From positions 57,704-121,703 of the forward strand of contig PAPI01000031.1 of the NCBI GenBank assembly GCA_002708845.1: 64,000 bases of DNA. The letters run 5' to 3'. The stretch's first letter is position 1; each line of letters starts with the position of its first letter. The notes under the pieces are model-generated. The model was not told where the DNA came from. It worked only from the letters and a program-made list of their open reading frames with translations, and did not search any database. Source of the stretch: Leeuwenhoekiella sp. (GTDB lineage: Bacteria; Bacteroidota; Bacteroidia; Flavobacteriales; Flavobacteriaceae). Shown here piece after piece: positions 8,206-16,892 of the stretch. The position numbers and the translations under genes are program-made.

Positions 8206-10911
8206 CTATAAATTGTATCGCACCGAGAGCATCACGATGCGCGGCATCACAAAATACTCGGTTGTCGTGCTGAAGTTTTCATTAAAATTATCATTGTTCA
8301 GCGAGTCTACATTAAGTAAGTTGGTGCCGTCAAGACGAAATTCCCACTTGCTCTCCGGTTTTTGATACCGCAAAGAGGCTTCAAAAAAGGCGTACTCGTT
8401 TTGCACGCTGTCGTCTTTATCATAATAATTGTAATAACTCCAGTCTGCGGTAAAGGTAAAGCCCTTTAAAAATCGTACATCTACATTGGCAAAAGGACGG
8501 TCTGTAAAGAAGGTGCGATCGCTATTTCCGTTTTGATAATTGTTGATGCTTCGGTTATAACCTACTTCAAAGTTGGGAGCATTCTTAAAATTAGTTTCCA
8601 CACTCCCCTGATAGTTCTGCGTAAAATTCTGCGACAAAGCCGGTTGATTGTTTACAATATTATTGAGTTCGCTATACGAAACGTTTCCGCTTAAATTAGC
8701 CTTCCATTTTCTAAAGGTTTTTTGAAAACGCCCGTTGGCACTCAACACTTCATCTACAAAATTACTATTAATAGGCGATGAAGCCTGATTGATGCTATTA
8801 ATAGCCGTCTGACTTTTTATCGCATCAACTCTTCGGGTATAACTCACGCCCCCATTTAGGTTTGTAAAGTTGAACATATTAAAGTTGAAATAATTTAGGC
8901 TGGCCGTATGAAAAATCGCGTTCTCAATATCACGATTACCACGAAACATCCGGTTGTAGTTATTGAAAACATAGCCTTCGGCGAAATTATTAACGTCTGT
9001 ATAATCGGCTGTCATTTGATAATTGAGGCGCAAGCTTTCGCTTTGCTTAAACTGCGCAATAGCAAACAAATCCGGAAGCAATTTGAATTCATTACTGCTG
9101 GTTTTGGTCCCCAACTGTTCTGAAGAAACTGTGTAGTTGTGCAGCGTCACACCGGGAGTAAACGTGAAAATTCCGGTTTTAAACTTGTAATGTGCGCCTA
9201 AAAACACATCGCTAAACTTATAAGTTACGTCATTATTAAGGCTGTCTCCTACAAAGGTATTGACGGTTCCGTCTTCTAAAATCTGGAAAATTCCTGAATT
9301 GAAATCCTGCCTGCTCAGCGTCGTTCCCACCGTAAGATTGAGATTGCTCTTATCGTTGATCACGTAGTAATAATCAATCTTACTGTCCAGCTTATTCGTT
9401 TTGATCAGCTTATCCTGATTAATGTCAAAACGCGTTTTGCTTTGAAGCGTATCTAGCGGAAGGATTTCTGTAAAAGGCTGCTGCCCCAGAATCGCATTGT
9501 AAAACGGATCTTCATTTTGATACAAATGCTGTACAAACCCGGCAAAAATATTCTTATCGTCTAGCGTGTAATAGGCGTTTAGGTTTTGATTTAAACTAAA
9601 GGGCTGATTGTCTTTTTGCTCAGCTATCGGGTTTCTAATGATCGTATCATTTCGGGTAAAAACCGAAAGCGCATCCGTCATTTCAGATTGCTGCGATTTT
9701 TTGGCTAAAACATCATAGTCAATTTGCAGCTTGTCATTCGGTTTATAAATGCTGCTGAATTTTGCCATCGCCAGTTGATTAGCCTGATTACTGGTTTCGG
9801 TATTGGTTTCGGTAGCGCCGGTCGCGATATAATTGCGCAGGGATCGCTGAAAGAAATCAGTAGAATTGTCGCTAAACAGGGTGAAACCACTCAAATCCCA
9901 GGCATCTGAGGCTTCATAACTAAAGTTAGCCGCAGCAAAATTGGTATTGATTTCCTGAGCGCGGTTGTTTTGTGTAACCAAAAAGCCCAAACCGCTGTCT
10001 GAAATGTTGAACGAGGTTCCACCGCGCTGATTGAAATTCCGGAAACCTCCGGTAAAGTTGAAATAATCTCTGAATGTAAACGGTACATCACCGGTATTGT
10101 TGGTGTTCCCAATTAGGTTGATGCTCCCCTTTGGGCTGTAATAAAACAGCTTGGCACTACCTAGATAGCGGGTCTCCCCTCCATCGCCAATACCGCCCTG
10201 TACTTCACCAAACCAAAAGTTCTTTTTACCTTCCTTCAGCTTTAAATTGATCGCTACGTTGTTTTGGTCATTACCCAAACCACGCATCTGATCTACTTCA
10301 TTGTAATTTTTGAGTACTTCGACCTTTTTCAAAGCATCTGCCGGAATATTTTTAACCGCCAGCTTAGAGCTGCCGTCAAAAAAATCTTTTCCTTCAATCA
10401 TCACTTTAGATACGGTCTGACCTTCAACCTGAATCTGTCCGTCGTCATCAACCGTCACCCCGGGAAGTTTTTTAAGCACGTCGCCCAGTTTTTGCTCGGT
10501 ACCGTTGGTAAAACTATCGGTGTTGTAAACTATGGTATCGCCGCGCACGACCACAGGCATTTCATATACGATTTCTACATCATCAAGCTGATTTGCAGCC
10601 GGCATCAGCACAAAATCCAGATTGAGATCTTCGGCGTCTTTGGCTATGCTAATTTCTTTTGTAGTCGGTGCAAGCCCCAGAAAACTGGCAACCAATGAGT
10701 AAGACGCTCCAGAAGGCAGATTAAATTGATAGCGTCCATCTGAATTGGAAATCGCATAGGATTCCATCTCACCCGTATCTGCTCGCGTGGCAATGATGTT
10801 TGCCAGCTCAAGCGGGGTACCTATACTGTCTTTAACCGTACCACTAACGCGTACGCTTTGGGCTTTCGCCGTAAGGCTAAGCAATAGAAAAAGTGTAAAA
10901 ATATATTTCAT
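8206..10911 (-). CDS. TonB-receptor-like outer-membrane beta-barrel protein with CarboxypepD-reg domain
   Basis: The 901-residue protein has a signal peptide (MKYIFTLFLLLSLTAKAQ). A carboxypeptidase-regulatory-like beta-sandwich covers about 20-110 (VSGTVKDSIGTPLELANI). A plug-like region covers about 130-230 (LGDVLKKLPGVTVDDDGQI, NIPADALKKVEVLKNY). A long C-terminal barrel ends in aromatic residues (VMLSVRYNL). This matches the OMP_b-brl family related to TonB-dependent receptors. It is the last gene of the minus-strand operon, 36 bases after the second GLPGLI gene. That pairing suggests the GLPGLI proteins work with this barrel, in import or in envelope maintenance. The ligand is unknown, and no clear TonB box is visible. 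Confidence 0.85.
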   Translation of the reverse strand: MKYIFTLFLLLSLTAKAQSVRVSGTVKDSIGTPLELANIIATRADTGEMESYAISNSDGRYQFNLPSGASYSLVASFLGLAPTTKEISIAKDAEDLNLDFVLMPAANQLDDVEIVYEMPVVVRGDTIVYNTDSFTNGTEQKLGDVLKKLPGVTVDDDGQIQVEGQTVSKVMIEGKDFFDGSSKLAVKNIPADALKKVEVLKNYNEVDQMRGLGNDQNNVAINLKLKEGKKNFWFGEVQGGIGDGGETRYLGSAKLFYYSPKGSINLIGNTNNTGDVPFTFRDYFNFTGGFRNFNQRGGTSFNISDSGLGFLVTQNNRAQEINTNFAAANFSYEASDAWDLSGFTLFSDNSTDFFQRSLRNYIATGATETNTETSNQANQLAMAKFSSIYKPNDKLQIDYDVLAKKSQQSEMTDALSVFTRNDTIIRNPIAEQKDNQPFSLNQNLNAYYTLDDKNIFAGFVQHLYQNEDPFYNAILGQQPFTEILPLDTLQSKTRFDINQDKLIKTNKLDSKIDYYYVINDKSNLNLTVGTTLSRQDFNSGIFQILEDGTVNTFVGDSLNNDVTYKFSDVFLGAHYKFKTGIFTFTPGVTLHNYTVSSEQLGTKTSSNEFKLLPDLFAIAQFKQSESLRLNYQMTADYTDVNNFAEGYVFNNYNRMFRGNRDIENAIFHTASLNYFNFNMFNFTNLNGGVSYTRRVDAIKSQTAINSINQASSPINSNFVDEVLSANGRFQKTFRKWKANLSGNVSYSELNNIVNNQPALSQNFTQNYQGSVETNFKNAPNFEVGYNRSINNYQNGNSDRTFFTDRPFANVDVRFLKGFTFTADWSYYNYYDKDDSVQNEYAFFEASLRYQKPESKWEFRLDGTNLLNVDSLNNDNFNENFSTTTEYFVMPRIVMLSVRYNL

Positions 10912-10947
10912 TGATTTTGATTGATTGTGAACGTAGTTTGGGGTGAC

Positions 10948-11781
10948 CTAGCCTCTTCCGCGACCGAAACCGCCACGACCTCCACCCATACGCTCGCTCA
11001 TTTCCTTGGTCTTTTCGGCTACGATTTTCTCGTACTCCTCGCGGCTTACTTCATCTCCTTTTTCGGGCATTTCGATCTCAAGACCACTTTGCGGATTGAT
11101 GACGATTTTGTTGCATAAAATCACCGTAGGACCGGCACTAACCTCCAGGATTAAACCGGGTAGTCCCCAGTACTCATCGGGTCCCTGACTTACGGGAATT
11201 TGCGGAGTGTACCACGCAGTGATTATCATTTCCTTTGGTGCTTCTGTAGCCGTAGTATCTGCCTGTGCGTTACGGTTTCGGCGTAAAGCCTCCCATGGAT
11301 TTTGCTCAATTTTGCGCACCGCGGTAGCCTTAAATGCGGCATACTGCCCGATCATTTTACTCTCTTTCTCCAGCTTCCAGTCAAGTTTAGCAAGCGTGTC
11401 TTTGACTAAAAAAGTCTTGCCCATCAACTCATTTTGGCGCGCGTAGATATCGGCTGCAATGTTTTTATAAATTCCGCCCTGCGAAAAACCGCCGCCCATA
11501 AAGCGCATTCCGCCTCCGGCACCAGGAGTTTCAAGCTTGGCCTCTTCCTCATAAATAGACTCGTCTTTGCTAAAGGAAAGCGTAAACGTCTTCTCAAGAC
11601 GGCTCTTCATACGCTCAGCGATTTGCTTTTTCATCTGCTCGCTCAGTTCGCGACCGCCAAAATTATCCATATCAAACGAAGTTTTAGATTGATAGGTGGC
11701 GATACCGCCGTCAAATTTTTGAGCCTGAGCAGGAAAGATGAGTAATGCCGTCAGGACTAAAAGTATACTGTAGATTTTCAT
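10948..11781 (-). CDS. GLPGLI family secreted protein with Gly/Arg-rich tail
   Basis: The 277-residue protein has a signal peptide (ILLVLTALLIFPAQAQ). It carries the name-giving motif YWGLPGLILEV (about residue 205), preceded by AWYTPQIPVSQGP, as in the Bacteroidota GLPGLI family, whose function is unknown. The last dozen residues are Gly/Arg-rich (GGGRGGFGRGRG). The paralogue at 11845 lacks this tail. The central MRFMGGGF segment is also glycine-rich. It is the third gene of the operon, between its paralogue and the receptor-like barrel. The periplasm or outer membrane is the likely location. Confidence 0.85.
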   Translation of the reverse strand: MKIYSILLVLTALLIFPAQAQKFDGGIATYQSKTSFDMDNFGGRELSEQMKKQIAERMKSRLEKTFTLSFSKDESIYEEEAKLETPGAGGGMRFMGGGFSQGGIYKNIAADIYARQNELMGKTFLVKDTLAKLDWKLEKESKMIGQYAAFKATAVRKIEQNPWEALRRNRNAQADTTATEAPKEMIITAWYTPQIPVSQGPDEYWGLPGLILEVSAGPTVILCNKIVINPQSGLEIEMPEKGDEVSREEYEKIVAEKTKEMSERMGGGRGGFGRGRG

Positions 11782-11844
11782 AAGTCAACATGTTTATCGC
11801 ACTTGGACTCATGATTTCCAATTAGGTTTAACGCCCTAACTCAC

Positions 11845-12666
11845 TTAACCACCTATTTTTATTGTAAAGGTTTTGCCGTCTTCGCGGTTACTGCTGTTGC
11901 GCTCTATCCATTCTTTCATTTTCTCTTCCTGAATGGCTTTCATACTGGCTTCGCCTACAATTTTTCCGCCTTCAGGAGCCTCAATCTCTATTTTATCTTC
12001 CGGGTTGAGTACGATCTGGCTGCATAAAATACTTTGTTTACCATCCTGAACTTCAAGGATAAGACCCGGCAGACCCCAGTTCATCGCCGGACCGTGACTT
12101 ACAGGAATTTGTGGGGTATACCAGGCCGTGATGGTTTTAGTAAAAGTAGTGTCTTTGGTTTTCATAGAATCAGACTCAAACGTCTGGCTGGTTACCTCTT
12201 CGTTACGGGTGGCTTTAAAACAGGTATAATCGCCAATAGATTTCGTTTCTTTTTCCAATTGCCAATCGGGTTTCTGAAGACTGTCCTGAACCAAAAAGAT
12301 TTTACCCAATACATCTTCCTGCCGTTCGTAGCGTTTAGCTGCTGTGTTCTTATACAGAATATCGCGACTTTGGCTGATTTTTATTTGCATTCCTCCGGAG
12401 CTGGCCACATCAGGCTTGGCCAGCTTTTCATCTTCTTTATAAATGGATTGATTGCGGTCAAATGTCAGCGTATACGTTTTTTCAAATTGCTTTTTAAGCT
12501 GATCTGCGATTTGCTTTTGCATCGCATCGGTCATATTCTTACCCTCCATCTTGAGATCGACCTGACGTCTGGACTTATAGGTGGCTACGCCCTGAAAATC
12601 CTGAGCCTGTAGCGCTTCCGCGAAAGTGAGAAAGAAAATAAGAATGGATACCATTTTAAGATTCAT
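11845..12666 (-). CDS. GLPGLI family secreted protein
   Basis: The 273-residue protein begins with a signal peptide (ILIFFLTFAEALQAQ) and shares its whole architecture with its neighbour at 10948: FQGVATYKSRRQVD near the N-terminus, AWYTPQIPVSHGPAMNWGLPGLILEV near residue 190-215, then IEIEAPE and a helical basic segment. The two are tandem paralogues, similar along most of their length. It lies 21 bases after the first gene of the operon. The codons near its signal peptide contain a CGCTTCCGCGAAAGTG palindrome-like element (12613-12628) that recurs elsewhere in the window. Confidence 0.85.
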   Translation of the reverse strand: MNLKMVSILIFFLTFAEALQAQDFQGVATYKSRRQVDLKMEGKNMTDAMQKQIADQLKKQFEKTYTLTFDRNQSIYKEDEKLAKPDVASSGGMQIKISQSRDILYKNTAAKRYERQEDVLGKIFLVQDSLQKPDWQLEKETKSIGDYTCFKATRNEEVTSQTFESDSMKTKDTTFTKTITAWYTPQIPVSHGPAMNWGLPGLILEVQDGKQSILCSQIVLNPEDKIEIEAPEGGKIVGEASMKAIQEEKMKEWIERNSSNREDGKTFTIKIGG

Positions 12667-12687
12667 AACTATTTGATTTTTGATTGA

Positions 12688-13092
12688 TTATTTATTCCAT
12701 TTTTCGACTGAAACGACCATTTTGGCAGTAAGTTTCTGAAGCCTCTTTTTAAGGGTGTCTAACTCAGCTGTTTTGCCGGTAACAGCGACCGAAATAGCCT
12801 TTGAAGTCTTTGTTTTTGACTTAGTACCTTTCTCTTTGAATTCCACGGAAACCTCAATTTCCTGATCAGGATCATTCGATTCAAAAGCAGAAAGCATCAA
12901 ATCCCAATCTAAGTTTCTAAGTTCTTTTAAGTCGTCTGTTGAAACGCTAAGTCCAGTAGCTTGAGAGGATGGTTTCGATTCCTTTACCTCTACCGAGTCA
13001 TTGTATTCCATTTCTTTTAGCGTAACCTGCTCTTTTTGTGCGAATGTGATAACCGACATCAGTAAACAGGTAAGTGTAAATAGCGTTTTCAT
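12688..13092 (-). CDS. Small secreted protein, first gene of the GLPGLI operon
   Basis: I do not recognise a family. Starting at the ATG 13090-13092 gives 134 residues with a clear signal peptide (MKTLFTLTCLLMSVITFAQ). An upstream ATG at 13128 would put 12 extra residues ahead of the signal peptide and would lie inside the likely promoter, so it is rejected. The mature part is rich in Lys, Glu, Ser and Thr. It holds a beta-like stretch (QEIEVSVEFKEKG) and an amphipathic helix near the end (ELDTLKKRLQKLTAKM). It leads the minus-strand envelope operon and is probably co-regulated with the GLPGLI and barrel genes by the divergent two-component system. Confidence 0.7.
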   Translation of the reverse strand: MKTLFTLTCLLMSVITFAQKEQVTLKEMEYNDSVEVKESKPSSQATGLSVSTDDLKELRNLDWDLMLSAFESNDPDQEIEVSVEFKEKGTKSKTKTSKAISVAVTGKTAELDTLKKRLQKLTAKMVVSVEKWNK

Positions 13093-13118
13093 AATTTTTA
13101 TTTTTAAGTTCAGACCAA

Positions 13119-13126
13119 AATTGAGC
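13119..13126 (-). promoter_or_regulatory. Possible -7 element of the GLPGLI operon
   Basis: The minus strand reads CAATTTTG, one base from TAnnTTTG. It lies 27 bases before the ATG at 13092. The three GTTAAC boxes would fall just upstream of the -33 region, the usual place for an activator. Confidence 0.35.
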
Positions 13127-13145
13127 AATCATATGGAGTATTAGC

Positions 13146-13171
13146 GTTAACCAACGTTAACGAGTGTTAAC
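13146..13171. promoter_or_regulatory. Three GTTAAC boxes with a 10-bp period between divergent operons
   Basis: GTTAAC occurs at 13146-13151, 13156-13161 and 13166-13171, with four unrelated bases between copies. The exact 10-bp period places all three on one face of the DNA. OmpR-type regulators bind tandem repeats of about this period, and one such regulator is encoded by the adjacent operon. This is the likely site of autoregulation and of control of the GLPGLI operon. Binding is inferred, not shown. Confidence 0.6.
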
Positions 13172-13199
13172 CGAAACCTGTAAACAGCTTTTTTACAGC

Positions 13200-13207
13200 T
13201 ATTTTTG
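13200..13207 (+). promoter_or_regulatory. TAnnTTTG element immediately before the histidine kinase gene
   Basis: TATTTTTG fits TAnnTTTG exactly. The kinase ATG follows four bases later, so a start at the usual distance would give an almost leaderless message. No clear -33 element is seen. Confidence 0.35.
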
Positions 13208-13211
13208 AAGT

Positions 13212-14699
13212 ATGCAAAACCGCAAGTATTCCTATATTATTTATTTTATTGCCGTCGTAATGGCTATGACGCTGGCTATACAAGGGTATTGGAACTATAA
13301 AAATTATAAGTCCGGCAAGCAACAACTCATCAATGAAGTACAGACAAGTCTGGACCTGGCAATCGACAACTACTATATAGATCTGGCTGAAAAAAATACC
13401 ATTGGGCTCTCTTATGACGGTAACATTGTTGAAAATGCAGGACTTGATTCTATTACCAAACGAATTGATATCAATAATCAGGGTTTTTCCGGTCTAGACA
13501 GCTTGAAACCCGAGGACATCCATGACATCAAAATTTTTAGAGGTGTCAAAGCCCTAAAAATGGACACGGTGATTTCAGACGTCAAAATCTCTTCTGATGA
13601 ACGTAAAAACGTGGTCAAGTCCTTTTTAAATCCGCGTAATACAGATAGCTTAAAGGGGAAATTTGCTCTGGCCAATCGCATTATTATCTCTATCACAACA
13701 GACTCTATCGAAATCCCTGAGATGAACGAGTATCTCAATGAGCAATTGCAGCAAAAGAATTTGAACTTAAATTATGGCTACCGCTTTCTTAAAAAGAACG
13801 GCACAGACCAATCATACAACCTGGGGATAATTGATACTACTGCATTAAAGGCAAAAGCAAAATCAGGCTATTTGCCCAATAAAAGCAACTTTACTTTGTA
13901 CTACGCCAATATTTCAACAGAGGTTTGGCGTCGTAACCTGCTGGGTATCGTACTTTCAACCTTGCTAGTGGGTTCAGTACTTGCCTGCCTGATTTTTTTA
14001 CTGAACATAATCAACCGGCAAAAACAACTTGCCGAAGTCAAAAACGACCTCATCAGTAATATTACACATGAGTTTAAAACGCCAATTGCCACAATAAGTG
14101 TTGCGCTGGAAGGCATTAAAAATTTTAATACCGAAAACGACCCGGTTAAAACCGGTAACTACGTGAACACTTCTTCCAACCAGTTGAACAAACTCTCAAT
14201 GATGGTGGAAAAACTCCTGGAAACGGCTACCCTGGATGGCGATGAACTTTCTTTAAATAAAGAAGAAATTAATCTCAATGAAGTTTTAGAAAATTTGGTT
14301 CAAAAACATCAAACGCTCGCTCTTAAAAAAAGCATCAGATTTACCAGTTTTAGGGAAAACAACTGGGTTCTGGGAGATGCTTTTCATCTGGATAATGCCT
14401 TTAATAATCTGCTCGATAATGCGGTGAAGTACGGAGGATCGGAGATTGAGGTATCTTTGAATTCAAGAGATGGAAGCTATGTTATAAACTTTTCAGATTC
14501 TGGCAACGCATTAAGCAAAACCGAAAGCAAACAGATCTTTGAGAAGTTCTATCGTGTTCCTAAAGGGAACACCCACGATGTAAAAGGCTTTGGAATTGGT
14601 TTGTATTACACCAAAAAAATCATTGAAAAGCACGGCGGAAGTATAAGCGTTGCGACTGCGCCACAAACCACTTTTAAAATCATACTTCCGCATGGCTGA
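13212..14699 (+). CDS. Sensor histidine kinase
   Basis: The 495-residue kinase has an N-terminal transmembrane helix (about 9-24), a periplasmic sensor region of about 210 residues, and a second helix (about 237-262, LLGIVLSTLLVGSVLACLIFLL). The HisKA dimerisation domain follows with the phosphorylated His286 in NITHEFKTPIATIS. The HATPase domain has an N-box (LDNAFNNLLDNAVKYGG), a G1-like SDSGNALSK and G2 GFGIGLYYTKKI. There is no HAMP domain. It overlaps the response-regulator gene by 8 bases (the response regulator's ATG lies inside the kinase's last codons), so the two are translationally coupled. The stimulus is unknown; a role in sensing the envelope state served by the divergent operon is inferred. 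Confidence 0.92.
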   Translation: MQNRKYSYIIYFIAVVMAMTLAIQGYWNYKNYKSGKQQLINEVQTSLDLAIDNYYIDLAEKNTIGLSYDGNIVENAGLDSITKRIDINNQGFSGLDSLKPEDIHDIKIFRGVKALKMDTVISDVKISSDERKNVVKSFLNPRNTDSLKGKFALANRIIISITTDSIEIPEMNEYLNEQLQQKNLNLNYGYRFLKKNGTDQSYNLGIIDTTALKAKAKSGYLPNKSNFTLYYANISTEVWRRNLLGIVLSTLLVGSVLACLIFLLNIINRQKQLAEVKNDLISNITHEFKTPIATISVALEGIKNFNTENDPVKTGNYVNTSSNQLNKLSMMVEKLLETATLDGDELSLNKEEINLNEVLENLVQKHQTLALKKSIRFTSFRENNWVLGDAFHLDNAFNNLLDNAVKYGGSEIEVSLNSRDGSYVINFSDSGNALSKTESKQIFEKFYRVPKGNTHDVKGFGIGLYYTKKIIEKHGGSISVATAPQTTFKIILPHG

Positions 14700-15375
14700 A
14701 AAAACTTACATCCTGCTTGCCGAAGACGAAGCCGCTTTAGGGCAAATCGTCAAAGAAAGTCTGGAAACCCGTGATTTTAAGGTTGATCTCGCTGAAGATG
14801 GAGATAAAGCCTATAAGCTGGCTGCTCAAAACAACTATGATGCCCTTGTGCTCGATGTGATGATGCCCAAAAAAGATGGGTTTACCCTTGCAAAAGAAAT
14901 CCGTCAGGAGGATGATACCATCCCCATCATTTTTCTAACGGCCAAATCGCAAACCAGTGATGTAGTTGAGGGCTTTAGCATAGGCGGTAACGATTACCTT
15001 AAAAAGCCCTTTAGTATGGAAGAGCTCATCGTACGCATTCACAATCTGGTACAGCGCAAAAAACTTCAGAAAAACTCCGAACTTCTCACAATAGGTAGCT
15101 ATCTGTTCAATTTTCCGAAACAAACCTTGCAGTATGAAGATGACGAACTCGTTCTGCTCACGCATCGCGAGGCGCATTTGCTTTTTCATCTGGTTAAAAA
15201 CAAAAATCAGGTGCTTGACCGTAGCCTGATCCTCAACAAACTTTGGAATACAGATGACTTTTTTGCCGCACGCAGTATGGATGTTTTTATTTCTAAGTTG
15301 CGTAAAAAACTGGCTAAAGACGAAAGCATTCAAATCATTAATGTACGCGGATATGGGTATAAATTGACGTGCTAA
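14692..15375 (+). CDS. OmpR-family response regulator
   Basis: This 227-residue regulator has a receiver domain (about 5-118) with the acidic pocket AEDEA, the phospho-acceptor Asp55 in LVLDVMMPK, Thr in FLTAKS and Lys in YLKKPF. A winged-helix DNA-binding domain (about 130-225) contains LTHREAHLLFHLVKN and IINVRGYGYKL. The start at 14692 is chosen because MAEKTYILLAEDE is the natural receiver start; an upstream ATG at 14650 would only add residues that overlap the kinase frame. The gene forms a two-gene unit with the kinase. Its probable targets are the phased GTTAAC boxes at 13146-13171. Confidence 0.93.
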   Translation: MAEKTYILLAEDEAALGQIVKESLETRDFKVDLAEDGDKAYKLAAQNNYDALVLDVMMPKKDGFTLAKEIRQEDDTIPIIFLTAKSQTSDVVEGFSIGGNDYLKKPFSMEELIVRIHNLVQRKKLQKNSELLTIGSYLFNFPKQTLQYEDDELVLLTHREAHLLFHLVKNKNQVLDRSLILNKLWNTDDFFAARSMDVFISKLRKKLAKDESIQIINVRGYGYKLTC

Positions 15376-15425
15376 CTTTAAGATCGGCCAGGGGTTAATA
15401 GGCCGTATTTTACCATTTGGTTTTA

Positions 15426-15447
15426 AGAGGTGCTTAGCACCCTTTTT
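15426..15447 (+). terminator. Short terminator-like hairpin after the two-component operon
   Basis: GGTGC (15429-15433) pairs with GCACC (15437-15441) around a three-base loop, followed by CTTTTT. A second hairpin (CGGCC with GGCCG, about 15391-15411) precedes it. Both are short. Confidence 0.45.
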
Positions 15448-15461
15448 CGTATTTTTCCACA

Positions 15462-16253
15462 ATGCGGTTATTGGTCTTCTTAATGCTCGTTCTCCCCGGA
15501 TTATCCTTTGCTCAGGATACAACCACCGTTGTAGCAAAAGTACTGGACACCATCACACCGCTAAAAGCTGACCGGTTTATAGGTATTGATTCTTATAACA
15601 ACTTGTATTACCTCAAAAGACGCGCGCTTTTTAAAGTCGGTAATAACCACAGCATTCAGTTTAGCGATTTGAGATTGGGCGAAATAAGCACTGTGGATAT
15701 TTTAAATCCGTTAAAGATCACCGTTTTTTATGCCGAAACCCAAACCGCTGTCATTCTTGACAATACCTTAAATGAAATCACCCGCGTTACTTTTAGCGAA
15801 CTCGAAAACTTCAGAAATGTGAGCCACGCAAGTACCGCCCGCGATGGCCAGCTCTGGATTTTTAATACTGATTTGCAACGCCTAGAATTATTTGACTACC
15901 GCACCAATCGTATTTTAAGTGATTTTCTTCCGCAACCTGATAATGCTCTTGATTTGGCCAGTGATTTTAATACCTGCTGGGTGCTTACAGCAAATATGCT
16001 CTATCAATACAACGCCTATGGCAGTTTGATTTCCAAACAAACCGTAACCAACCTTGAACGCGTTGCGCTTTATGACGAACATCTCTTCGGACTTGAAAAC
16101 GGGAAACTTTTCGCGAAAGCCAAAACTCAAAACAACTTATTACCCATAAAAAACATTTCTGAAGCCGGTTTTCAGTTTTATTACAAGAGCGGAATCCTCT
16201 ATCTTTACCATTCTGCTTTTATAAGCTACTATAACCTTAATCTACCTAAATAA
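15462..16253 (+). CDS. Secreted protein, possible beta-propeller, function unknown
   Basis: The 263-residue protein has a signal peptide (LLVFLMLVLPGLSFAQ). The rest is beta-rich, with repeated blades of the type DSYNNLYYL, RDGQLWIFN and LYQYNAYGSL, which resemble a small propeller or quinoprotein-like fold. No catalytic motif is visible. It lies directly upstream of the deoxynucleoside kinase gene (7 bases) and may share its transcript, but no functional link is evident. Late in the frame it contains a CTTTTCGCGAAAGCC palindrome-like element (16107-16121). Confidence 0.65.
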   Translation: MRLLVFLMLVLPGLSFAQDTTTVVAKVLDTITPLKADRFIGIDSYNNLYYLKRRALFKVGNNHSIQFSDLRLGEISTVDILNPLKITVFYAETQTAVILDNTLNEITRVTFSELENFRNVSHASTARDGQLWIFNTDLQRLELFDYRTNRILSDFLPQPDNALDLASDFNTCWVLTANMLYQYNAYGSLISKQTVTNLERVALYDEHLFGLENGKLFAKAKTQNNLLPIKNISEAGFQFYYKSGILYLYHSAFISYYNLNLPK

Positions 16254-16260
16254 AATACTC

Positions 16261-16875
16261 ATGCACGTAGCCATTGCCGGGAATATAGGCGCAGGAAAAA
16301 CAACCCTTACAAAACTTCTTGCCAAACACTACAACTGGCAGCCACAGTTTGAAGATGTGGTAGACAATCCCTATCTCGATGACTTTTACAACGCGATGGA
16401 GCGTTGGTCTTTTAACCTGCAGGTGTACTTTTTAAACAGCCGTTTCAGACAGCTTCTAGAGATCAAAGACAGTGGTAAAGATGTGATTCAGGATCGTACG
16501 ATATATGAAGATGCCTATATTTTTGCGCCCAACCTGCATGCGATGGGCTTACTTACCAACCGCGATTTTAACAACTACCGCTCCCTTTTTGAACTGATGG
16601 AAAGTGTAGTTGCTGGCCCTGATTTATTGATCTACCTGAGAAGCAGCATCCCCAATCTGGTAGCCCAGATTCACAAACGTGGCCGTGAATATGAAAACTC
16701 GATTTCTATTGATTACCTAAGCCGACTTAACGAGCGTTATGAAGCCTGGATTCACGATTATAATAAGGGGAATTTGCTTATTATCGATGTGGATAACGTC
16801 AACTTTGTAGACAATCCCGAAGATCTTGGGAACATCATCAATAAGATTGACGCCGAGATCAACGGACTCTTTTAA
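16261..16875 (+). CDS. Deoxynucleoside kinase
   Basis: The 204-residue cytoplasmic kinase has a P-loop at its N-terminus (AGNIGAGKTT, residues 6-15). The Glu of QFEDVVDNPYLDDFY is the likely catalytic base. The substrate-binding RWSFNLQVYFLNSRF follows, then QDRTIYEDAYIFA, the DRS-type motif of the dNK/dGK family. RGREYENSI forms the lid. It phosphorylates deoxynucleosides for salvage. Base specificity is not clear. A second, more divergent kinase domain is fused to FolK at 59046-60170. It sits between a secreted protein and the GH53 gene. Confidence 0.9.
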   Translation: MHVAIAGNIGAGKTTLTKLLAKHYNWQPQFEDVVDNPYLDDFYNAMERWSFNLQVYFLNSRFRQLLEIKDSGKDVIQDRTIYEDAYIFAPNLHAMGLLTNRDFNNYRSLFELMESVVAGPDLLIYLRSSIPNLVAQIHKRGREYENSISIDYLSRLNERYEAWIHDYNKGNLLIIDVDNVNFVDNPEDLGNIINKIDAEINGLF

Positions 16876-16892
16876 AACGAAAATCTACCGAT

